A stretch of 8,045 bases of DNA, from contig JBDHTJ010000204.1 in NCBI GenBank assembly GCA_039808585.1, positions 1-8,045 of the forward strand, read 5' to 3'. A program made the position numbers and the translations under genes. Shown piece by piece: positions 1 through 4,969 of the stretch. Source of the DNA: AWTP1-13 sp039808585. GTDB lineage: Bacteria > Pseudomonadota > Alphaproteobacteria > Rhizobiales > Hyphomicrobiaceae. Numbering within the stretch: the first letter of the stretch is position 1; every line of letters starts with the position of its first letter. The notes below the pieces were generated by a model. That model saw only the letters and a program-made list of their open reading frames with translations. It was not told the DNA's origin and did not search any database.

Positions 1-121
1 GGGAGACGGACTTCTCGATCTGAATCACACTAGCTTAGTAACTTTGCTAGTGTCCTTCAGATCGCGAAATTCGTGCATCGCGAGCCGAAGAACGAGACGA
101 ATTTCGCGATCAGGACACTAG
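1..121. repeat. Nested palindromic repeat, copy 1
   Basis: This is the first of two identical 121-bp copies; the second is at 164-284. It contains several layers of inverted repeat. The outer left arm, ACGGACTTCTCGATC (6-20) plus ATCACACTAG (24-33), pairs perfectly with 118-142, leaving only TGA (21-23) bulged. An inner hairpin pairs CTAGTGTCCT (47-56) plus GATCGCGAAATTCGT (60-74) with 97-121, leaving only TCA (57-59) bulged, around a 22-nt loop at 75-96. A small 7-bp stem, CACTAGC (28-34) with GCTAGTG (46-52), competes with the outer pairing. The outer right arm runs to 142, just past the duplicated part. The perfect long stems point to a mobile or structured intergenic element (MITE or REP/BIME-like). 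I do not recognise the family. The window begins exactly at the first base of the unit, so its true left limit is unknown. Confidence 0.9.
47..121. repeat. Inner hairpin unit bounded by CTAG (first copy)
   Basis: A 75-bp inverted repeat with 25 perfectly paired positions on each side and a 3-nt bulge. It begins and ends with CTAG. Without the two CTAG tetramers it has termini TGTCCT...AGGACA, as expected of a miniature element with terminal inverted repeats and a 4-bp CTAG target duplication. Because CTAG is itself palindromic, the tetramers could equally be part of the stem. Three TCGCGA hexamers fall inside it (62-67, 78-83, 104-109). The same unit recurs intact at 210-284. Confidence 0.7.
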
Positions 122-163
122 TGTGATGATCGAGAAGTCCGTTACCTGCTTCGCCGCCAGGTC

Positions 164-284
164 GGGAGACGGACTTCTCGATCTGAATCACACTAGCTTA
201 GTAACTTTGCTAGTGTCCTTCAGATCGCGAAATTCGTGCATCGCGAGCCGAAGAACGAGACGAATTTCGCGATCAGGACACTAG
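164..284. repeat. Nested palindromic repeat, copy 2, lacking its right outer arm
   Basis: This copy matches 1-121 at all 121 positions, shifted by 163 bp. The inner hairpin is complete: left arm 210-219 plus 223-237, right arm 260-284. The outer left arm is present (169-183 plus 187-196). However, identity to copy 1 stops exactly after the CTAG at 281-284, and the following sequence (GCGCCGGGG) is unrelated to the outer right arm seen at 122-142. The outer palindrome therefore cannot form here. The copy ends about 95 bp upstream of the gph start codon, so the hairpin could lie in the gph leader or act as a transcription barrier between gph and whatever lies upstream. That role is inference. 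Confidence 0.9.
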
Positions 285-379
285 GCGCCGGGGCCAAGCG
301 TGGCAAGGACTTGCCTCCCTGCTGCCACCGTGACAGATGAGATTCGACCAGTTTTCAAGCACAGGCACAGCTCACCCCC
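285..379. other. Leader region of gph, no gene seen
   Basis: These 95 bp separate the repeat from the gph start. They contain a small hairpin, GGCAA (302-306) with TTGCC (311-315), around a 4-nt loop. It has no T-run, so I do not call it a terminator. No convincing sigma-70 promoter pair and no good Shine-Dalgarno are visible; the bases just before the ATG are C-rich. A gph promoter may lie here or inside the repeat. Confidence 0.4.
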
Positions 380-1084
380 ATGCCCCCGACACCTGCCCCC
401 CTCGATCTCGAGGGCCTGACAGTCGTTTTCGATCTTGACGGGACGCTTGTCGACACCGCCCCGGATCTGGCGGCAGCCACCAATTATGTGCTGGCGCACA
501 AAGGACTTGCGCCCGTGCCCCTGGCTGAGATCCACCCCCTGATCGGGCATGGCTCGCGGGCCATGATCGAGGCCGGCCTGCGTCTCCACGGGGCTGGCGT
601 GCAGCCCGACGAACTGACGCGGCTGCACGAGATCTTTCTGGCCCACTATGCACAGAACGTCGCCGTCGAAAGCCGTCCTTTCGAGCATATCCCGCAGGTG
701 ATTGCGGACCTGCGCAACGCCGGCGCGCGGCTGGCGGTGTGTACGAACAAGGTCGAGCATCTTTCCAAGCTGCTGCTGCAAAGCCTCGATCTCGACCGCC
801 ACTTCGATTTCATCGCGGGGCGCGACACGTTTGCCGTGTTCAAGCCCGAGCCTGGCCACCTGACCATGGCCATCGAGGCGGCAGGTGGCTCGCCTGCGCG
901 GGCCGTCATGGTCGGGGACAGCGAGGTGGACATCGCAACTGCGCGCGCCGCGGGCGTGCCCTGTATCGCCGTGACGTTCGGCTATACGCCGGTTCCGGTG
1001 CGCGACCTTGGCGCCGACATCGTCATCGAGCACTACCGCGAGTTCATGCCGGCCCTCGGCGAGGTGCTCGGTCGTCGCGCATGA
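380..1084 (+). CDS. gph: HAD-superfamily phosphatase, phosphoglycolate phosphatase-like
   Basis: This cytosolic haloacid dehalogenase-type phosphatase (234 aa) most likely hydrolyses 2-phosphoglycolate to glycolate and phosphate, salvaging the product of Rubisco oxygenation or DNA repair. All four HAD motifs are visible. Motif I is DLDGT with nucleophile D18 and acid/base D20. Motif II is T122 in CTNK, motif III is K155 in FKPEP, and motif IV is GDSEVD (179-184) for Mg2+ binding. The helical cap inserted between motifs I and II is typical of subclass IA. Length fits the Gph family (about 220-250 aa). ATG 380 is the only reasonable start: an in-frame TGA lies at 338-340 with no other start codon between. 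No clear ribosome binding site precedes it. The next gene starts 139 bp downstream, so co-transcription is uncertain. Other HAD-IA phosphatases (for example pyrophosphatase PpaX or generic sugar phosphatases) look similar, so substrate is less certain than family. Confidence 0.85.
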   Translation: MPPTPAPLDLEGLTVVFDLDGTLVDTAPDLAAATNYVLAHKGLAPVPLAEIHPLIGHGSRAMIEAGLRLHGAGVQPDELTRLHEIFLAHYAQNVAVESRPFEHIPQVIADLRNAGARLAVCTNKVEHLSKLLLQSLDLDRHFDFIAGRDTFAVFKPEPGHLTMAIEAAGGSPARAVMVGDSEVDIATARAAGVPCIAVTFGYTPVPVRDLGADIVIEHYREFMPALGEVLGRRA

Positions 1085-1185
1085 GCCCCTGCCCCGGCGT
1101 ACGGAAACGGGTGGACGGCATGGCAACCCCGTCCTAGAGCAGGCAACGCATCGGCAAGCGACGGCTGGATGCAAAGGGAACAAGA

Positions 1186-1207
1186 CGGCGGCGAACAAAA
1201 ACCGCCG
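1186..1207 (+). other. Small GC hairpin just upstream of the first permease gene
   Basis: CGGCGG (1186-1191) pairs perfectly with CCGCCG (1202-1207) around a 10-nt A-rich loop. It lies 16 bp before the ATG at 1224 and 5 bp before the GGGA ribosome-binding sequence (1213-1216). No T-run follows, so it is not a classical terminator. It may affect translation start of the permease. This is a weak call, since short GC stems are common at this base composition. Confidence 0.25.
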
Positions 1208-1223
1208 CGAACGGGAAACGGCG

Positions 1224-2120
1224 ATGCGCACCCGCGATTGGCTTCTTCTCATCCTGCTCGCGGTGCTGTGGGGCTTTTCCTACTTCTTCGTCGCGATCGC
1301 GCTGAAGGGTGGGGTGCCGCCGCTGACACTGGTGCTGGCGCGTGTCTCGCTTGCCGCACTCGTGCTCGTGCCCGTCGCACTGGCATTTGGTTATGCCATG
1401 CCGTCGGGATGGGCGAACTGGCGCCTGTTCGCGGTCCAATCTGTCCTGAACAACGTCTTCCCGTTCAGCATGATGGTGTACGGACAGACCAAGATCGGGA
1501 GCAGCCTTGCGTCGGTGCTGAATGCGACGACGCCGCTTTTCACCCTGCTGGTGGCACGCGTTCTCGCTGGCGAGCCATTGACGTTCAATCGCACCGCGGG
1601 CGTGCTCTTCGGCCTTGCGGGCGTGGGCATACTCGTTGGCCCCGAGATCGCAGGCTCCAACCTCGGCACCTTGCTCGGCATGAGCGCTTTTCTCGGAGCA
1701 GCGCTCTTCTACGGCATCTCCGCACAATGGATGAAGCGGTTGCGGGAGGTGCCGCCCATCGTAAGCGCCGCAAGCCAGCTCACCTGCTCCAGCATCATCA
1801 TGCTGCCGATCGCAGCTGTGACGGAGCGCTTCTGGCAATTGCCGGTGCCGCCGGTCTACGTGCTGGCCTCGGTGGTTGGCGTGGCGCTGCTTGCGACTGC
1901 GCTCGCCTACATCGTGTTCTTCAAGATCTCGGCGTCTGCCGGCCCGCAGAACGTGATGCTGGTCACGCTGCTGATCCCTGTGAGCGCCTCGGCGCTGGGC
2001 GTGATCTTCCTGGGCGAGGCGCTCACGGTACACCAGGTCTTGGGTGCCATCGTCATCGCCTTCGGGCTGCTCGTGGTCGACGGCCGCGTGCTGTCATACC
2101 TGCCGCTGCGGGCGCGCTGA
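1224..2120 (+). CDS. EamA/DMT-family permease (first paralogue)
   Basis: An inner-membrane transporter of the drug/metabolite transporter superfamily (298 aa). It shows about ten hydrophobic helices in two EamA repeats, roughly residues 5-138 and 148-287. Family hallmarks are LWGFSYFFVA near residues 15-24, NATTP at 100-104, the GVLFGLAGVGILVG stretch at 126-139 and LGEAL at 263-267 before the last helix. I chose ATG 1224 because it follows GGGA (1213-1216) with 7-nt spacing and puts the first helix at the N-terminus, as usual. The frame is open further upstream but would overlap gph and add a hydrophilic, arginine-rich tail. The second permease (3250-4182) is a clear paralogue. Substrate cannot be read from sequence; the adjacent threonine aldolase and the known RhtA threonine/homoserine exporter make amino-acid efflux a reasonable guess. 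Its stop codon directly abuts that of the convergent aldolase gene. Confidence 0.85.
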   Translation: MRTRDWLLLILLAVLWGFSYFFVAIALKGGVPPLTLVLARVSLAALVLVPVALAFGYAMPSGWANWRLFAVQSVLNNVFPFSMMVYGQTKIGSSLASVLNATTPLFTLLVARVLAGEPLTFNRTAGVLFGLAGVGILVGPEIAGSNLGTLLGMSAFLGAALFYGISAQWMKRLREVPPIVSAASQLTCSSIIMLPIAAVTERFWQLPVPPVYVLASVVGVALLATALAYIVFFKISASAGPQNVMLVTLLIPVSASALGVIFLGEALTVHQVLGAIVIAFGLLVVDGRVLSYLPLRAR

Positions 2121-3152
2121 TCAGGCGTAAACCGCCTCGGCGGCATCGCCCAGAAAGCGATCGACTGTTGCGGGCTCGGTATCCCAAGCGCACATCAGGC
2201 GGCATCCGGTCGGGCCGAGGAACGTGTAGAAGCGCCAACCCTTGTCGTGAAGGCGCTTCTGCGCCTCGACGCTGAGATCGACGAATACGGCATTGGCTTC
2301 CACCGGCACGAACGTGGCAAGACCGAGCCGCGCAAGACCTGCCTGCAGGCGCTGTGCCATGGCGTTGGCATGCTGTGCGTTCCGCAGCCACGCGCCGCTC
2401 TCCAGCAGACCCACCCAGGGCGCGGTGACGAACCGCATCTTCGAGGTGAGTTGGCCCGACTGCTTCACGCGCCATTGGAAGGCCTCTGCGAGATCGTCGT
2501 CGAAAAACAGGATGGCTTCGCCATATCCCAGCCCGTTCTTGACGGCCCCAAGGACGAGGACATCGACGCCCGCACGCCATGACAGGTCGGCTGGGCTTGC
2601 ACCTGTGGACGCAAGGGCGTTGCAGAAGCGCGCGCCATCCATGTGCACCTTCAGCCCCGCACCGTGCGCGCCCTTGCACAGGGCTGCGATCTCGTCAGCC
2701 CCATAGACGGTGCCGAGTTCCGTTGCCTGCGTGATCGACAGCGCCCGCGGACGCACGCTGTGCACGCCGCGACCGCGCGCCACGATTTCGGCAACCGCAT
2801 CGGGCGTGAGCTTGGCCGACGGCGTGTCGGCCGTGAGCAGCTTGGCACCGCCGCCGTAGAAGCCAACCGCGTTGGCCTCGTCCTCCTCCACGTGCGACAG
2901 CCGATGCACGATGGCAGCATCGAAAGGTTGCAGCAGCTGGGCGAGTACCAGGGCGTTCGCCGCAGTGCCGGTGCCGGCGAAGAACACCTTTGCCTCGGTT
3001 TCGAAAAGGTCGCGCAGGAGGTGGACGGCCTTCTGGGTCCAGGAATCGTCACCATAGCCCGGCACGTGGCCCGCCGCGTTAGCCTGGAGCAGCGCCGAGA
3101 TCGCCTCAGGGCACATGGCTGCATTGTTGTCAGAAGCAAAATGTTGTGGCAT
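2121..3152 (-). CDS. ltaE: Low-specificity L-threonine aldolase (PLP enzyme)
   Basis: A fold-type I pyridoxal-phosphate enzyme (343 aa). The family cleaves L-threonine and L-allo-threonine to glycine and acetaldehyde, and other beta-hydroxy amino acids likewise. It resembles the roughly 345-aa Pseudomonas-type low-specificity enzymes more than E. coli LtaE. Matching segments are FASDN at the N-terminus, HMDGARF (170-176), the KQSGQLTSKMRF region (230-241), VEAN (284-287), GWRFYTF (305-311) and MCAWDT (320-325). Predicted catalytic residues are K205 (Schiff base, in VKNG), D172 (pyridine nitrogen), R175 and H87. Two motif regions are unusual. Where the family usually has DECGAPE this protein has DEANAV, and where it has GGTKNG this has GAVKNG. 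ATG 3152 is preceded by GAGGG with short spacing. The gene is convergent with the first permease (stop codons touching) and divergent from the second, so it has its own promoter. Confidence 0.88.
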   Translation of the reverse strand: MPQHFASDNNAAMCPEAISALLQANAAGHVPGYGDDSWTQKAVHLLRDLFETEAKVFFAGTGTAANALVLAQLLQPFDAAIVHRLSHVEEDEANAVGFYGGGAKLLTADTPSAKLTPDAVAEIVARGRGVHSVRPRALSITQATELGTVYGADEIAALCKGAHGAGLKVHMDGARFCNALASTGASPADLSWRAGVDVLVLGAVKNGLGYGEAILFFDDDLAEAFQWRVKQSGQLTSKMRFVTAPWVGLLESGAWLRNAQHANAMAQRLQAGLARLGLATFVPVEANAVFVDLSVEAQKRLHDKGWRFYTFLGPTGCRLMCAWDTEPATVDRFLGDAAEAVYA

Positions 3153-3177
3153 GCGCCCTCACGTCGATAATGGCGCG

Positions 3178-3205
3178 ACCATAGCCGCTTGCGGTGCGAA
3201 GGCAA
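3178..3205 (-). promoter_or_regulatory. Possible promoter of the threonine aldolase gene
   Basis: On the minus strand, TTGCCT (-35-like, 3200-3205) and TATGGT (-10-like, 3178-3183) are separated by 16 bp, each matching 4 of 6 sigma-70 consensus bases. They lie about 25 bp upstream of the aldolase start, inside the 97-bp divergent region shared with the second permease gene. Matches of this quality arise by chance, so this is a suggestion only. I saw no comparable pair for the permease on the other strand. Confidence 0.3.
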
Positions 3206-3236
3206 TGCGGCGCCGCATGCCGGCCCCGATGCACAC

Positions 3237-3243
3237 GGAGGAG
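3237..3243 (+). promoter_or_regulatory. Strong ribosome binding site that sets a TTG start for the second permease
   Basis: GGAGGAG lies 6 nt upstream of an in-frame TTG at 3250. The in-frame ATGs further upstream (3115, 3151, 3205, 3217, 3229) have no comparable Shine-Dalgarno; the best is AAGG only 2 nt from ATG 3205. The two furthest upstream lie inside the opposite-strand aldolase gene or overlap its start codon. The site therefore argues for a 310-residue product starting at TTG 3250. Confidence 0.65.
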
Positions 3244-3249
3244 ATCGAG

Positions 3250-4182
3250 TTGCAGGATGCGCCGAATGCTCCCTTGAGGCTCGGCGCGACCGAGTGGGGG
3301 CTTATCCTGCTGCAGTCCACGTTGTGGGGCAGCTCGTATTTCTTCGTTGCCATGGTGCAGGGCGAGTTGCCGGTGTTCAGCGTCACCGCTGCCCGCACGA
3401 TTCCCGCCGCTGCAGTCCTGTTGATCGTTGTTCTGTCGCTCGGCTACCGGCTTCCGGCCGAATGGAGCCAATGGAAGTTGTTCATCGGCTTCGCCCTGCT
3501 CAACACCTATATCCCGCATCTCCTCGTCGTCTGGGGTCAGTCGCGCGCCACCGGCGGAATGGCCGCCATTTTCAATGCCACGGCGCCTGTGATGGGCGTT
3601 TTCCTCGCACATCTCCTGACGCATGACGAGAAGCTCTCTGTGCACAAGCTCGCGGGCGTCCTGGTGGGGCTCACGGGGGTGATTATCCTGGTCGGTGTCG
3701 ATTTCGCGGTTGGCTCGGGCCTCGACGTGCTGGCGCGCCTTGCCCTGCTGCTTGCCCCGCTGTTCTATGTGCTCGCCAGCATCATGGCGCGCACCAAGCT
3801 CGGGGTGCACCCGCCGTTCGTGATCGCCGTCATGCAGATGCTCGCTTCCATGGTAATCGCGGTGCCCATGGCCCTGATCGTGGACCAACCCTGGACCCAG
3901 TCTGCGCCGTCGTCGAAGGCAATCATCGCCATCCTGGGGATGGGCATCCTCGGCTCGGGGTTATCATCGCTGTGTCACTTCACGGTGCTGAAGCGGGCCG
4001 GGGCAACCAATGCTTTCATCGTGACGCTGATCATGCCTCTCACGCCCATCCTCCTGGGCGGCGTGTTCCTGGGCGAGACGCTGTCCACGCGCGACATGGT
4101 GGGCGCCTGCATCATCGCCACCGCCCTGATCCTGATCGACGGTCGCGTACTGCAGAAGGCGCGGGCCTGGATCAAGGTGTGA
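3250..4182 (+). CDS. EamA/DMT-family permease (second paralogue), TTG start
   Basis: An inner-membrane DMT-superfamily transporter (310 aa from TTG 3250). It shows about ten hydrophobic helices in two EamA repeats, roughly residues 16-152 and 160-297. It shares with the first permease LWGSSYFFVA (25-34), NATAP (109-113), the AGVLVGLTGV run (135-144), VTLIMP (258-263), GVFLGE (271-276) and the end motif IDGRVL (296-301). The two are therefore paralogues, though divergent enough to have split long ago. The strong GGAGGAG site sets the start; longer ATG starts at 3205-3229 remain possible and would add up to 15 hydrophilic residues. The gene is divergent from the threonine aldolase gene. The rraA-like gene follows 92 bp downstream on the same strand. 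Substrate is unknown; amino acid or metabolite export is inferred from family and neighbour. Confidence 0.83.
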   Translation: MQDAPNAPLRLGATEWGLILLQSTLWGSSYFFVAMVQGELPVFSVTAARTIPAAAVLLIVVLSLGYRLPAEWSQWKLFIGFALLNTYIPHLLVVWGQSRATGGMAAIFNATAPVMGVFLAHLLTHDEKLSVHKLAGVLVGLTGVIILVGVDFAVGSGLDVLARLALLLAPLFYVLASIMARTKLGVHPPFVIAVMQMLASMVIAVPMALIVDQPWTQSAPSSKAIIAILGMGILGSGLSSLCHFTVLKRAGATNAFIVTLIMPLTPILLGGVFLGETLSTRDMVGACIIATALILIDGRVLQKARAWIKV

Positions 4183-4274
4183 GCATGGCACCGGCCATTG
4201 TGCCCGGCAGAAGAGGCCGCTACGACTTGGAATAATGGCGCAAGCAAGCGCTCCTGGAGGAGACGAGACCGGAT

Positions 4275-4937
4275 ATGACCAGCCCCCCTCGTGTCGATGA
4301 CGCCACGCTCGCCCTGTTCAAGACGCTCGCAACCCCGACCATCGCCAACGCCCTCGACGACGTTGCATTCGAAGGCGTGCTCGAAGGGCTGAGGCAGGTC
4401 GTGCCGGGCACCCGCTGCGTTGGCCGGGCCGTGACCATCCGCCAGATCGCGGGCGAACGCGGCGACTTCACATCGGCCGACTTCCGCGTCGGCGCCATGA
4501 TCGACGCCGCGAACCCGGGCGACATCATCGTCGTCGACAACGGCGGCCGGGCAATCTCGACATTCGGGGGCCTCGCCACGCTCGCTGCGAAAGTGAAAGG
4601 CGTGGGCGGCCTTGTGGTCGACGGCGGTGTGCGCGACCAGGAGGAGATGCTGGACCATCGTTTCCCTGTGTTCACGCGGCACATGACGCCGCTCACAGGG
4701 CGGACACGGCTTGCCATCACCGGCATCAACGAGCCGATCGCCTGTGGTGGCGTGCGGGTGCGCGCCGGCGACGTGATCGTGGCAGACGGCTCGGGCGTCA
4801 CGTGCATTCCCGCCGAGCACGCCGCGCGCGTGGCGGAACTGGCCCTGAGCTACCAGAACGATGATGAAGCGGCCGCCGAACAGCTCAAGAAGGGGCTGTC
4901 GTTCTCCCAGGCGATGGCGAAGTTCCGGCGCATCTGA
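4275..4937 (+). CDS. RraA-fold aldolase/decarboxylase (HMG aldolase-like)
   Basis: A 220-aa member of the RraA/dimethylmenaquinone-methyltransferase-like fold. Enzymes of this type with the right active site are divalent-metal class II aldolases. They cleave 4-hydroxy-4-methyl-2-oxoglutarate to pyruvate, or decarboxylate oxaloacetate. Key features are PGDIIVVDNGGR (81-92), GGL at 98-100 and DGGVRD (116-121). In that last motif R120 and D121 correspond to the substrate-binding Arg and metal-binding Asp of the aldolase group. The segment AGDVIVADGSGVTCIP (164-179) follows. Their presence argues for an enzyme, not the RNase E inhibitor after which the fold is named. ATG 4275 has GGAGGAG at 4256-4262, with a rather long 12-nt spacing and no alternative in-frame start nearby. 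A TATAAT-like AATAAT sits at 4231-4236 without a good -35, so a separate promoter is only possible. The MFS gene follows 32 bp downstream, suggesting joint expression and a shared substrate. Confidence 0.85.
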   Translation: MTSPPRVDDATLALFKTLATPTIANALDDVAFEGVLEGLRQVVPGTRCVGRAVTIRQIAGERGDFTSADFRVGAMIDAANPGDIIVVDNGGRAISTFGGLATLAAKVKGVGGLVVDGGVRDQEEMLDHRFPVFTRHMTPLTGRTRLAITGINEPIACGGVRVRAGDVIVADGSGVTCIPAEHAARVAELALSYQNDDEAAAEQLKKGLSFSQAMAKFRRI

Positions 4938-4969
4938 GCCCAATTCATAGGCCCTGGAGGCTTGATCGC

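Noticed and set aside
1..142. tRNA or rRNA-like structured RNA gene
   Set aside because: The folding is one long nested hairpin with near-perfect stems, not a cloverleaf, and no rRNA-like sequence is seen.
1..284. CRISPR array
   Set aside because: There are only two long copies with one spacer, the repeats are 121 bp with extended internal palindromes, and no cas genes are present.
1113..1134. Terminator after gph (GGACGG with CCGTCC)
   Set aside because: The stem is only 6 bp with a 10-nt loop and no T-run follows.
1008..1223. N-terminal extension of the first permease starting inside gph
   Set aside because: The extra 72 residues are hydrophilic, unlike any DMT permease; ATG 1224 has a ribosome binding site and is followed at once by the first helix.
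281..1252. Long minus-strand open frame (323 codons) across gph
   Set aside because: It is antisense to a gene with all HAD motifs, its translation is His/Arg/Gly-rich without recognisable domains, and it reflects high GC at third positions.
1134..2033. Minus-strand open frame opposite the first permease
   Set aside because: The translation is a low-complexity Arg/His/Gln/Glu string, typical antisense of a hydrophobic membrane protein gene.
4275..4937. Regulator of RNase E activity (RraA proper)
   Set aside because: The catalytic R120-D121 pair and GGL motif typical of the aldolase/decarboxylase members are present, and the context is metabolic.
3975..4943. Minus-strand open frame (322 codons) opposite rraA-like gene
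   Set aside because: It is antisense to a gene with intact family motifs and a good ribosome binding site; its own product has no recognisable domain.
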